Origin: Rotaria sordida
Taxonomy: Eukaryota > Rotifera > Eurotatoria > Philodinida > Philodinidae
Direction: 5' to 3'
Length of the DNA stretch: 64,000 nucleotides
Assembly (NCBI GenBank): GCA_905250125.1
Contig: CAJNOL010000613.1
Span: 54,423-118,422, forward strand
The notes under the pieces are model-generated. The model made no database searches. It had not been told where the DNA came from and saw nothing but the letters and a program-made list of their open reading frames with translations. Positions 11,501 to 23,180 of the stretch are shown piece after piece (the stretch's first letter is position 1; every line of letters starts with the position of its first letter). The translations under genes and the position numbers were made by a program.

Positions 11501-13560
11501 TTGTTTTAATAAAAAAAATTCTTTTAATTAAAATCTGGTAATGCACTCTTATCTGATTTAAAAGTGAATTGTTTAATATATAATATAATTGAGAATATAT
11601 ATGTTTATCGAATCGAGATTCTTTTAGAACGAGGAACACAATATAAACAGATTGACAAGCTATTTTGTTAACTTGAAAGAAAAACTCTTCGACGTGTTAA
11701 TCAACATAAATTGTTGACCAGTTTTGAGAAGATTTTTTTTTCTTTTAAATAATAACCTTATTATTTTAATATAATTGAATATATTTTCAAGTTATTCGAA
11801 TAAAATTTAAAAAACGATTTATTTTATAATGATTTGAAAAATAGTCGAAACAAATTTCTCATTAATTATATATATCGAATTAATTGAATTTCGATCATTT
11901 ATTTACTGATTATTATTTAAATATTATCTTTAACAAAGATGAAATTTTATAAATTTCAAATATAATTTATTCATTTAACAATATTTAACTTATCTTTTTT
12001 TTTTGAGTTTAATAATGAAAAAAGAAAAAAAAAAATCTTTTTCAAGAATATAGAGATGATTATGAGAAATGATTTTAATAAATCGAGATATATTGACTTC
12101 TGAGTTATTTTATTGAATTATTTCGTTTATGTTTTTATTTTTGAAAATAAAATCGATTTAAATATATATAGATTGAATCTTATCTCAATTATTAAATTCA
12201 ACTATCTAGATTTAATTAATAAACGAGAATTGAGAATGTTTATTATTGATTATTTCTATGATAATATATATATATTGACTGAATAAAAATTGTCAAATTA
12301 AAAATAAAAAAAAAAATGAAAATCAATATAATTAATTGATCGGATTTATTCTATAGATGAAGAGTTTTTTTAAAATGTTTAAAAAATGTAAAATAAATAA
12401 TGTTTTTATTTGATATTATTAATAATATTAAAATAAAATCTAATTCAATATTCGATTAGAGTTTTAAACAAAAATTCCAAATTTTATAATCATATATTAT
12501 ATCAATATAACACATTAACTTCTTTTTTTTTATCGAATTAAAATAAATAAAAATATTTTTTTTAATTTGACAAAATAATCAATTGAAATGTTAACTGTTA
12601 ATATAGAATATATTGAAAAAAATCAATTTATTTTCTTTTAATAATAAGTTAAATTGATTTAATAAAAGAGTTTAGTTTTGTTATTTTTAATGAAATATTT
12701 CATTTTATTTAATCTTTATTCAAAGAATTCTTTTTTCATAAATCGAATATTTTTTAAAATAAATCATTTTAAACAATCGATATAAAACGAAAGAAAAAAA
12801 TTTCTTTAAATCTAATAGATATCGAATTTGTCTAAATAAAAATATGAATTTTTATTTTTTTTCGACTTGTTTATTTAGTAGGTTTCGATTTAAAAAAATC
12901 TTCGAGATAAAATTTATTTATAAAATTTATCTTAAAAAAAATCTATTTTAAAAAATATCATGTCGTTTTTTTTTCTTCATGTTATTTATCTTTATTTCGA
13001 TTTAAAATTAAATTATTTATAAATAATAATATAAAGAATTTTCTATGAGAAAGATTTGTTATTAGTTTTTTATTATTTTATCGATAATAAAATAAATGAT
13101 ATTAAATAAATAACATTTTATTGAACGTTGACTATTTCAATTTAAAATCTAATAGATTTTTAAAAAATTCTTCTAAATATGATTATTATTCGAATTTAAA
13201 AATAATTCAATTTATTAATTAAATTCAATTCGAAGTTAAATTATAAAAAGAAAAGAAATATTTTATAAAAAATCAATTTTTAATGATAAGAAAATAAAAA
13301 TATTGATATAAATCTTCTTAGAATAAAATCTTGTTAAAGATTATAAAATAAAATCTAGTTGAAAATTTCAATAAATCATTTTGGTTCAGTTTGAAAAATT
13401 ATTTTTCGATTAATAATAAAACAATTTTATATTTGAATATTTTCATTCTTTTCGAGTCACTTTTTTAAAATAAAATCAAATTAGTTTTTCATTATTAATA
13501 AAATATCTTCGAATAGTTTAATAGAACTAAAATAACTCCATTGACGATTCTATTGTGTTA
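8550..13560. other. Gene-poor AT-rich upstream region
   Basis: No coding frame with support. It contains CT-rich tracts just 5' of the bHLH gene (about 8630-8660) and poly-A/T runs. Given its position, it may hold the regulatory DNA of the bHLH gene, but I see no definable element. Confidence 0.4.
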
Positions 13561-13789
13561 TTGTCTACTATATAAGTGAGTAGACTATAGAATCGGTCAG
13601 TGTGTCCAGCCGTTTACACGATAAATATTCAAAAAATAGTTCGATTGTGATGAAATTTTCTATAGAGAATTCTTTCATCAATATCTCGTTCGAGAGAAGA
13701 AGATGAGAACGATTGACAGGGATGGTACGATCAGGGGGAGGGGGATCAGGGAATTATCTTCCTCTGCTCCAGATTATTCGAATTTGAAA

Positions 13790-14350
13790 ATTTTGGGGAT
13801 CACTTTTCTCAGATTTTTGACAAATTTATTAAGCAACTTTCTCCGATTTTGGATAAATGTGCTTGACAATATTTTCTAAACTAGGAGAAAATTCTATTTT
13901 TGAGAAGACTTTTAACGAATTTTCTCTGATTTCGAACAAATATATAGTGAAATTTTTTAAAAATTGGAGAAAATTGTTTAATAATTTTCTCTGAAATCGA
14001 ATTTTGTCCGATTTTTAGAATAAGTTGATAAATTTATTTTACGGAAATAGGAGAAAATTGCCTAAAATCATTCTCCAAACTTGAATTTTGTCCGAATTTA
14101 TAGAAAATTGTTTTATATATTTATCTGAAAGCAGAAAAATCGAATTCCGGAGAAAACTATTAGGCGATTTTATCCAATTTTGGAGAAATTCGTTAGAAAT
14201 TTCTTCTAAATTAAAAGAGAATTCAAGTTTCGTGAACAGTTTTGATGGATTTTATTCGATTTTGAAGAAATATCTTAGACAAATTTTCTCTCATTTAAAG
14301 AAAACTTCAATTTGGAGAAGAATTTTTGACCTTCTCCGATTTGAGGAGTG
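13790..14350. repeat. Degenerate ~60-bp repeat with AATTTTCTCC/GGAGAAAATT words
   Basis: Repeated alternation of AATTTTCTCYGATTTYGGA and its inverse GGAGAAAATT at roughly 60-bp spacing over about 550 bp, flanked by GC-richer ends near 13730-13770 and 14350-14400. An 87-codon plus-strand frame here is a by-product of the repeat. It resembles the decayed body of a non-autonomous element, but I could not define terminal repeats. Confidence 0.55.
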
Positions 14351-15205
14351 ACCCTTCCTGCTCCGACTTCTTCGCGCCGACTCTGGTGATTGGTCGAGAC
14401 TTTGTTGAATTCTAGCAAAAAATTTGACTATTTTCTGTGCGTTTTCTATGGGAAGATTGACCTAGTTTAGTTTTCATAAAAAATTTTTCTCTCATTATCA
14501 AAAAAATGTCAACTATTCTAAACAATTCGATAGAGAATTTTAGCGACTAGAAAATAGTATATAAAACATAAATAAACTAGAAGAGTAAATCATCTATTAT
14601 AAAGAGACCTAGTTGAGGTGTAAGTAATGACTATCAGCTTATCAGTCAATGAACTGGAAGAAAATTATTCGCATATCTAAGTCTCCTGCGATCTCTATTC
14701 AGTTCGATAGCGAAAGAGAATGGTCACTCGAAAGGGATGAGTCATTGTAGCCTCTCTAGACATGATTTTCTTAAGATCGTTATTATAATTCTATTCAATT
14801 CGATATTATTATCGAATAAAATATCGATGAAAGATAAATATTAAAAAATGTTTTTATTTGAAAATAAATCGATAAATATAGATTATTTATTCATTCGTTT
14901 TCCCAATTATTTCAAATTTGTCAATTATATAAATCAATTAAATCTTCCCTTTATATTTCAAACGATTGAAATAATTTTCATTATTTTTTAGTTAACTAGA
15001 AAAAACTTTGAAAATATTTTTTGTTAAAGATAAATCAATATTTTCTTTCTTTATTAAACAGTAAAATATTTAATAAAAAAAAAACAAGAATTTACTTTTA
15101 TAAAAGATAGAATTGAAGAATTAAACAAAAATAAGAAAAAAAAAAGCAATCTTGTTTAAATAAAAGTAAATGTTTTCAATGTATATATTTATAATAAAAT
15201 AAAAT

Positions 15206-15754
15206 TTATTTTATTCTTTGAATTCTTTGAGTTAAATTAAATTTAATTGATTGTAAATCTTGATTAATATCATCTTGACAAGTATCAATTAATTGGATGG
15301 CATCTTCAAATAATTGTTTTGCTTTTTTATATTCTTCATTAATAATAAGTTGATCAGCATTATTTATATTTAATTGAACTAAATCATAAATTAATTGTTC
15401 ATAAAGAATTTCATCAAAATGAATAAGACGTTTTGAACCCATTTTTTCTAATAAATCTTTATCATTTGTTGTAAATTGTTTATTATCTTGATCATAAACA
15501 TAAATAAAAAAAACATTTGTTAATGATGCTATTTTACGAAGAAAATCTTCTTCAGCAAAAACTGATGTTGTTAAGAAAATAACATTTTTATCCTTAATTG
15601 AATCATGAATAAAATCATAACATAATGTTGGTTTATCAAATTGTCGAATTGGTGAAAGAATTTTTCGAAATTTTTCTTTTAATTTTTCATTTCCACCTGG
15701 TATTGATCCAATACGCTTATCTAACCATACAAATATCAATGACATTGACGACAT
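15206..15754 (-). CDS. VWLDK-domain protein of bdelloid type (182 aa)
   Basis: A single-exon, 182-residue cytosolic protein. It begins with a hydrophobic strand ending VWLDKRIG (residues 9-16), then KPTLCYDFIHD, a VIFLTTSVFAEE strand and a VFFIYVYDQD strand (about residues 40-92), giving an alternating alpha/beta layout like a small Rossmann or response-regulator fold. In bdelloid proteomes similar N-terminal domains (VWLDxxI...IYVYC) precede TPR repeats or ADP-ribosyltransferase domains. Here only one TPR-like helix pair follows (EEYKKAKQLFEDAIQLID, about 138-155), so it is a short stand-alone version. The molecular role of the domain is not known to me. The ATG at 15754 opens the frame. It is the last of four same-strand genes, 180 bp after the coiled-coil gene. 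Confidence 0.7.
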   Translation of the reverse strand: MSSMSLIFVWLDKRIGSIPGGNEKLKEKFRKILSPIRQFDKPTLCYDFIHDSIKDKNVIFLTTSVFAEEDFLRKIASLTNVFFIYVYDQDNKQFTTNDKDLLEKMGSKRLIHFDEILYEQLIYDLVQLNINNADQLIINEEYKKAKQLFEDAIQLIDTCQDDINQDLQSIKFNLTQRIQRIK

Positions 15755-15790
15755 ATCAATTCAATTCAATTCAATTCAATTCAATTCAAC
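15755..15790. repeat. (AATTC)n pentanucleotide repeat
   Basis: Seven AATTC units immediately upstream of the start codon of the VWLDK-domain gene, so within its 5' leader or promoter. Confidence 0.9.
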
Positions 15791-15933
15791 CAACAACTTT
15801 ATGTATATTTACCTTTTTTTATTTTTTATTTTTTCTTCCTTCTATTAAAAATATTTTTTTTCTTTTGCCTATATTAACATTCAAGAAAAAATAATAGAAA
15901 AAACAAAAAAAAAACCGAAAGAAAAGAAAAAGA

Positions 15934-17180
15934 TTATGTTGTCTTTCCATTAAATAATTGTTGTAATCTTTCATTTAAAAGTTTTTCTTTGTTTAATAAA
16001 GATGATGTATAATTTTTATAAGCAATAAATTCCTAAATATGTTTTTTTGTTAAATAAATATAGAAAAATAATAAAATTATAAATAAACCTGTTGAAGTTT
16101 TTCGATTTTTTCTTCACTTTCAATATATTTCAATTGAGCTTTTTCAACACGAAGATCACAATTAACACGTTCTTCTTCATTTCTAAAGTAAAATTCGATT
16201 GTTAAATAATAGAAAAAAGAAAAAATAAATTAGTTATTAGTTTTTACATAAATCTTTGATTAGCTTCATTCAACAAATGTTCCGTTTTAGTTAATTTTTG
16301 ACGAAGTTTTTCTTCATTAGTCATATATTCCTAATTTAAAAAAATAAAAAAAAAACCGAGGAAGTATTAAAACAATACATGGAGACGTTTTTCAAGTTGT
16401 TTTGTTTGTTGTTCTAATGATTGTTTATTTATTTGTAATTGATCAAGTTGATTTAAATGGCCTTGTTCGATTTGTTGAATAGTTTTTTCTTTTTCTTCTA
16501 TTATTTGTTCGAGATCTTAAAAAAGAAAAAAAAAAAACCGTTGAAATAATTGGAAAATTTGAAAAAAAAAGTCATATAAAACTTCGTAGTTGTGTTCGTA
16601 TTTGATTGATTTCAATTCGTTGATTGTCAATTATCTGATCTCTTTGTTGAAATTGTTTGTTTGAATCATGTTTTAAATGATGAAAATTTTCATATGATTC
16701 TCTAAGAAATGAAAAAAAAATAAATTGAAAAAAAAAGCAAAAAAACGAAATTCGTATAAGATACTCTAATAATTTTTCTAATGTTTGAATTTTTTTATAT
16801 TGAGATGATAATTCTTGTTGGAGATTTTCATATTTATTATTTTCAAATAAAAATCTTTTATTTAATTCTTGTTCTTTTAATTCCCATTGAATATTTAATG
16901 TTTTTAATTGTTCAATTGTTTTTCTTAATTCTTCAATTTTATCTTTCAATCTTTCTTCTTCTTCTAATTTATCACGTAATTCTTCAATTTGTCTTTCTAA
17001 TTCAATTGAATGTTTATCCAAAGCCATATTTGCTAAAATATATTCATCATTTCGTTTCTTTAACATCATTATAAGACGAGCTTGATCATCTATTCTACAT
17101 TTCATTTTTCCCATTTCACTTTTTTCATCAGAAGATATTCCTCTAAGACGAGATATAATTTCATCTGATTGATCAGCCAT
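15934..17180 (-). CDS. CCDC89-like coiled-coil protein, six exons
   Basis: Six minus-strand exons can be joined in frame: 17180-16765, 16701-16583, 16515-16379, 16330-16248, 16182-16089 and 16032-15934. All introns are 49-67 bp with GT..AG ends. The sum is 948 nt, or 315 residues plus stop. The protein is almost entirely heptad coiled coil rich in E, K, Q and L. Its start, SRLRGISSDEKSEMGKMKCR with RIDDQARLIMMLKKRNDE following, resembles the opening of vertebrate CCDC89 (BOIP, about 370 residues), a cytoplasmic coiled-coil protein linked to Hey1 binding and cilia/testis expression. The start is the only ATG of the open frame. It lies 159 bp after the upstream gene, with an acceptor-like TTTTATTTTAG in the gap. 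A generic coiled-coil protein cannot be excluded. Confidence 0.75.
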
Positions 17181-17338
17181 TGGAATTGTTATATTCGACA
17201 ACAACAGCCTCCGTCTAGTTTTCAATCAGTTAAGTGAAGAAAAAAAAATAGAGAGAAAAAGAGAAAGACAAAGTAAACATTATTTATATGAGAAGTAATA
17301 TTTGTCTAAAATAAAAAACAAGAAAAAGAAAAAAAAAA

Positions 17339-17596
17339 TTATTTTTTATGAAAATGAAAATGTAAAAGAGGTTTAAGTCCAGATGGAAAATCATCAATAA
17401 TAAATTGAATATGTTGTGGAAGAAGAAGTGAAGAACGTTGTCTCCATGGAATAGTTCGTCTTATTAAAATAGTTGCTTGATCACGTAATGAAGCAGGTGA
17501 ACATTTTGGCCATTGATCATCTTTAGTTGTTCCATACATATTATCATTTCCTCTTTCAGGATAAACAGAATAAATATTAAAAAAAAGAGAATTCAT
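17339..17596 (-). CDS. Unrecognised 85-aa protein, SOCS-box-like end
   Basis: The frame starts at an ATG that directly follows a strong acceptor (TTTTTTCAG|ATG, 17597-17605), only 67 bp after the stop of the gene before it. No matching cis donor was found upstream. It may therefore be a trans-spliced downstream cistron, or an exon whose partner I missed. The 85 residues have ordinary coding composition. The segment SPASLRDQATILIRRTIPW..SSLLLPQHIQFII is reminiscent of a SOCS box (SL..L....IR......LPLP..L..YL), but the match is weak. I do not assign a function. Confidence 0.5.
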   Translation of the reverse strand: MNSLFFNIYSVYPERGNDNMYGTTKDDQWPKCSPASLRDQATILIRRTIPWRQRSSLLLPQHIQFIIDDFPSGLKPLLHFHFHKK

Positions 17597-17663
17597 CTGA
17601 AAAAATTTTTTATTTGAAAAAAAAGAAAGAAAGAAAAGACAATAAGAAAGAAAAAAAAAGAAA

Positions 17664-18299
17664 TTATTTGTTAGCAAGAGCTTGAAGAGCATCTGATAAC
17701 ATATTTCGTTTATATTCTCCTGGATTAGCTTTTTTTGCATGTGATCGTGATTTACTTCTTTTTTTAAGCCATTTATCAATCGTATGATGAATATCAGATT
17801 TATAACGTTCAGCTAAATTTAAAAATTCTTGTTTTGATAATGTTGAATATTCTTCAAGACGATCTTTATAATAATTTTCAATTTGTTGATCAGCATGATC
17901 ACCTTCTAAAAATTCATTTTTACAATGACGTAATTTTGTTGCTAATAAAGCACAAGCTTTAAGATAATCTCCAATTGATTCATCTGTTTCAGCTTCACGT
18001 TTAATTCTTGAATGAAATTTGGAAAATGCTTTAGCACATGATAATTGTTGTAATGCTTCAATATCATCTTCACTAAATGGTCGAGGTTTTTTACGAAATC
18101 CACGTCGTCGTTTTGATTGAAATTGTTTTGTTGAAAATGGATCAAATGTAGATTGATTTGAATCTTTATCATCTTTTGTTTGACATTCATCATCATCAAA
18201 ATTAATTGATTCATCTATATCAGCTAATAATTGATTTTCAATTGATAATGATGATGCAGCAACTGTTTCAGATTTACGTGATCCACGTGTTGGAGCCAT
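17664..18299 (-). CDS. Unrecognised charged 211-aa protein
   Basis: A single-exon frame starting at ATG 18299 (MAPTRGSRKS). Residues ~20-60 are acidic and disordered, followed by a basic cluster QSKRRRGFRKKPRPF (about 64-78) that could be a nuclear localisation signal. A helical, Cys- and Leu-containing segment comes next (EDDIEALQQLSCAKAFSKF, SIGDYLKACALLATKLRHCK), and the tail is basic (KWLKKRSKSRSHAKKA). I recognise no family; a nuclear or chromatin-associated role would be a guess from charge alone. It heads a four-gene minus-strand run. The codon pattern is even and the frame clean, so it is probably a real gene. Confidence 0.65.
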   Translation of the reverse strand: MAPTRGSRKSETVAASSLSIENQLLADIDESINFDDDECQTKDDKDSNQSTFDPFSTKQFQSKRRRGFRKKPRPFSEDDIEALQQLSCAKAFSKFHSRIKREAETDESIGDYLKACALLATKLRHCKNEFLEGDHADQQIENYYKDRLEEYSTLSKQEFLNLAERYKSDIHHTIDKWLKKRSKSRSHAKKANPGEYKRNMLSDALQALANK

Positions 18300-20651
18300 T
18301 TTTGACAAATAGAATTTCTACAATTTTATTTTTCTTTTGTATCGGTTTGTCTTAAACAACGGTCAAAAGTTCATCCAATGAATGTTCTATTTGAAATAAT
18401 ATCTACTCACCATTTTATAGTTCAATCGTTCGTTGATTGATTTACTTTCGATGAATTCTTTTTTCTTTGTTTAATTATTTTCAAATAAAAGAAATTTTTT
18501 TTAAAACATTATTTTATAGAATTTTCATTTTTTTTTATTTTGATGAAAATTGTTTATTAACGACATCTACCAATAATTGGAGGTATATTTTCAATTTAAA
18601 GATAAATCAATAAATCGAATCGAATCGAATCGAATATCTATCGTATTCTATCTATTTATGATATTAATTCTATTGAAAATAGTCATGGAATTTTTTATTG
18701 AATAAAGTTAATCGAATAGAATAATCTTATGTTAAATATAATAAATATAAGTTAATATTATAAATTTATCTTATTAGAAAACTATAAAAAAAGAGGAAAA
18801 TGTTTAGAAATAATTAAAATAATAAATCTATTGTTATTTTGAATAACTCTATAGAAATTTGGTTTTGTTGTTTTCAAAGAATAAATCAAGTTTGATTTAT
18901 CTAAGAAATATTTCTATTGAAAAATATTTATTGAAAGATTTTTTCTTATATAAAATGAGAAATGTTTTGTTTTTTTTTTGTTAAATATAATAATAAATTG
19001 TTCTAGAAATCGATTTATTTAATAGATTAAATTAAAGTAAAAGGAGATTTATTTGAAAAATTTTCAAATATATAATAGATAATAAACATGTTTGACGATG
19101 ATCGATAATATAATAACTAACAATTTATTATATTATTTAATTTTGATGATTTTTTCTATAATTTTTCAAAAAAAATCGTTTATAAATGAGTTGTTCTTAA
19201 TTTATATGAATATATATTCAAGATTTATTTATATAAGATAATATAAATAATTGTTTTGTCATAATTCGATAAAATATTTGCAATAAACGAGGAACAATAA
19301 TCATGTTTACAAAAGTAAAACAATTATTATATATAATAAAGTTTTTTTTTTATTATTTTATATAGATTTTCAAATAATAAAAACTTCTATTTATCTTCAA
19401 TAATAATTTTTTTAAAAATCTTTTTATCTTAACGATTATTTTGTTAAATAGTCACTTTTCTATCATAGATTTATCCAATATTAATTTAAAAAATATTTTC
19501 AACAAATTCATATGTGAAAAATAATCAATCTCTTGTTTATAATCATAGAAAAATTCTTTTATTTGTTCGATATTCTCCAAAATTTCTTAAAAAAATCATT
19601 TAAGTTAATTGTTGAAAAATCTGATAAGGTGAAGATTTATTTATTTCTAATAATTATATTTAATTGATAAATTGTTTGTTTATTCAATATAAATTATCTT
19701 TATTAGAATTAATAGATAATAGATAACAAGAGGCAAAGGTTATAGAAGAATTTAAATAAAATATAGTTAAATTTAATTAAATATAAGAGTTTATCTCTCA
19801 ATATTGACTATTCTATTGAATAAAGATGTTGATCTATCGATATTCTAGTTGTTAAATGTTGAATATAAAAAATTGTTTTTATATAGAAGTTATTAAACTT
19901 GTCTCAAGAGTAATTCTATTATGAGAATGAGAGTAGAAATTGATTTCTATATCGTCATATTATCCTTATAGAGATTTATTTTCTTCTTAATAAGATAAAT
20001 ATCATAGTTGAACAAGATTACATCATTTTTAATTTGAAAAAAAAATTTATTTTATTTTATTTCGAAGTTGAACGAAATTTTTCGAAAAGATTTTTGAAAA
20101 AAATCGAAGAATATATATGTTTATATTTGAAAATGAGTTTAGAGAAAAGAATTGTCTACTCACAAGGGAAGATCTATTAGATCTAAATAAATCGATTCTC
20201 GTTTTGTTTGTTTTTATATTTTATATTGAACTGTTGGTCTCATTATTTATTCTAGAAATGGAAATAATTAAAAAAAAAACAAAAATCTTAACGTAGTCAG
20301 TTATTAAATAGAGATTGATTAAATGAATGCTATTTCATTTTCTCTAAACGATCTGATCGTATTCTTTGATTCAATCTTATTTCTATCAATGATAAAAAAT
20401 CTTAACAAAAACGTTCATCTTTATTAAAAAACAACTAATCAATTATTTAGATTTAAATAAAAACTTATCTATTTTTATAATAAATTATTTTCAAATATAT
20501 TATCATAGTAAATCTATTATAAAAGAGTATATCTTAAAAACGGAATGCAGAAAATCTATCGAAAAAATCAATTGATTATTCAATCTATAGTTTATTTGGT
20601 CATATTATCGTTTTATCTACGATAAATCCGAGCTATATAACAGTAGATAAC
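18300..20651. other. Non-coding AT-rich stretch
   Basis: No gene seen. It includes a short (AATCG)n run near 18610-18635. The first few hundred bases should hold the promoter of the minus-strand gene cluster, but no motif is clear. Confidence 0.4.
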
Positions 20652-20661
20652 NNNNNNNNNN
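20652..20661. other. Assembly gap of 10 N
   Basis: Ten undetermined bases. The size is probably a placeholder, so distance and continuity across this point are uncertain; it may hide 5' exons of the MAM-like gene just downstream. Confidence 0.95.
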
Positions 20662-20689
20662 TTTTATTTATCTTAATAATAAATATTTG

Positions 20690-22454
20690 AAAAATAGAAA
20701 CAAATAAAATCTTATTTGAGTGTCGATATGATGAAAATGATTTATGTCGTTTAGAATGATTTGATCGTATTAAACAAATTATTATTTATTCATCTAGTCT
20801 TATTTTATCTAATGATAAACCAAATCGACCATTATCTCATCTATCATCTCTATATCTAAATAAATATAAGATTTATTTTAGTAAAATCAACTATAAATGG
20901 ATAGAAATGTAAATTACCTTATAGAATTAAAAATAATTTAAATCATATTTTTTTGTTGTTATAAATATTCATCGAATGCAACAAAATGTCAAACAACAAA
21001 TGGATTCGAAAATGAATGTCAACAAGGTTTCATTCGACTTTTTTATTCTCTGATTTAAAAAACGAAAAAATTTTGTTGTTAAGGTAAATATGAAATGTTA
21101 TTACTAGAAAATGTCCAACATCGACTATTTATAACATCAATTATAAATTCAACAAAAAATTCAATTTGTTTAACATATTATTATTATTTAACTGAAAACA
21201 AAACTGTTTTATTATCAACTTATTATCTTAATCAACAAGGTCAAAGAATATTAATTGATAGAATTTATCATATTCGATTTAATGGATGGAATTTTGATCA
21301 ACAATATTTCACTACAAAGTCAAAATCATTTCAACTATTTTCAACGTTTTTTTTTTTTTGTTCATTTAAAAATGTTTAGATTATATTTGAAATATATCGT
21401 TATGAAATGTCAAATCCTTCTCAACCATTTTATGTTGCTTTTGATCAAATTACTTTAATAGAACCTATTTATGGTTTATCAAGATTTTTTTAAAAAATTT
21501 TATCGTTTTTTTTTTCTTTATTTTAGGAGATACTTTTTCATTAGATAAAATAAAACATAATCTACTATTTGTATGATATATAGATATATATATGATTTTA
21601 AAATAAATTTTTTTTTTATTTTAAACTTTATTTCAAAGTTGGAGAATGATGAAATATCTTCATCAATTTATCCTGATAGTATAACTCAAACCGATTATTT
21701 ACTCAATATAACAGAGTAAGTTAACATTTTATTTATTTATGATTGATAGAGAATTTATATAATATAGAATAGAATTCAAAATCGAATATATTCTATCATT
21801 TTCGACACATATAATGCACCTTCAATTTTATCATATAAGATTTGTTTTTATTTTAAATAAATAAATCGAAATGAAAACAAATATATTTATTCTATTCTCA
21901 ATTTATTGATTAAACACAAATAATTTTATTTCGATTGATTCATTTTATAGTCAATTTAATAAAGAATCGACTCGATTTTCAACTATATTTCGAGATTCAT
22001 CTCAACAAGAATAATATTCAACTGATGGTCAAACTTCAATAACTGATTCACAACCAACAAGAACAACTAGTACGACTAATGATTATATTTATACTCTTGA
22101 TTATAATTATTCTATTGGTAGTAGAAATAGTATAATTAGTACTACAACTCAAAGTACGAATTACCTATTAAATTCATTTTTCGATAAATTATATTTCGAA
22201 TTATAGTTAATCAATAAACTCCATATGATTAACAATGTAAATAATTCTCGTTTGAAATAAATAATTTAATAAAAAAAAATCTATATTGTTTAGATGGTTT
22301 AACAACAATTCTTGGTCTTTCAATTGGTAAAGGAATTCCTGCTGCATTAGGAGTTATTGGATTTATAATTTATATTATAAAAAAAATCGAAAATCGAACT
22401 AAAAGAGCAGTTAGACCTATAAAAGATGTTGATAATCATCGTTCAAAAAAATGA
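20690..22454 (+). pseudogene. MAM-like single-pass membrane protein, probably broken
   Basis: Several exons with 50-200-bp introns encode a secreted or type I ectodomain. ILFECRYDENDLCRLE (about 20707) resembles the start of a MAM domain. The exon from about 21085 reads GKYEMLLLENVQHRLFITS, CLTYYYYL and FNGWNFDQQYF, and the next reads SNPSQPFYVAFDQITLIEP, matching the MAM pattern CL.F.Y / W / iDdI.L. A Ser/Thr-rich stalk (22010-22157) leads to a transmembrane helix (IPAALGVIGFIIYIIKK, about 22335-22387) and a short basic tail. Lesions: an in-frame TGA after CRLE, an in-frame TAA after SSQQE (near 22011), and a frame mismatch at the junction near 21335/21380. Later junctions are in phase. It is most likely a recent pseudogene, or a gene with assembly errors next to the gap. 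Confidence 0.5.
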
Positions 22455-23180
22455 AAAGATATTGATTTAAAAAAAAAGTGACATGATCATCATAATCGTC
22501 ATCATCAGAAAAAAACAAATCGAACAAAAGAAAATATTGTTTAACAAAAACACACCATTTATTCAATTTATTCTAGATTAAATAAAATGTTTTCTTCATT
22601 GATCTTTTAAATCTCTCACTATTTTTATTTAATATAGAAGAAAAAACAATTTCTTTTTTTTTTAAATTCTTTCAATCGATGATCGATAGATTTTTTTTTT
22701 TCGAATTATTTTATTTAATTTATTTTAACAAAAATATTTCCATTATTAACTAATCTATTAAATATTGTCATTAATCATTTTGTTTTTCTTCATATATTTA
22801 AATAAAACTAGTTATAATCGTTCTCTTTTTATTTTCAATATAAAGACAACGATCAACAATTTTTTATTTATTTTTCTATAGTTAATCATTATGATAAACA
22901 TTCAACTGAAATATTTATCTTTAATTAATTAATATTTTCTTCAACATATATATATTGAAGAAAATTCTTTTCTCTCAATAGTCAGTCAAAATAAATAAAT
23001 TTTCTATAGATAATTATAATATGTTGAACATTAATTTTTGACGTTAATCTAATCTATCTTGAGATAAAGATATAAAGAGATAAATAAAAATTGACAAATG
23101 AGGATAATATACTGTAATCAATAGATAGAGATTTGTTTATTCTGTCAATAAACATATGATATATCTCATTCTGATTTAAA
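22455..23180. other. Non-coding AT-rich stretch
   Basis: No feature recognised; 3' flank of the MAM-like gene. Confidence 0.4.

Noticed and set aside
20690-22454. Stop-codon reassignment or selenocysteine to explain the in-frame TGA/TAA
   Set aside because: Other genes in the window use TAA and TGA as ordinary stops, and a frame mismatch is also present, so pseudogenisation or sequence error is simpler.
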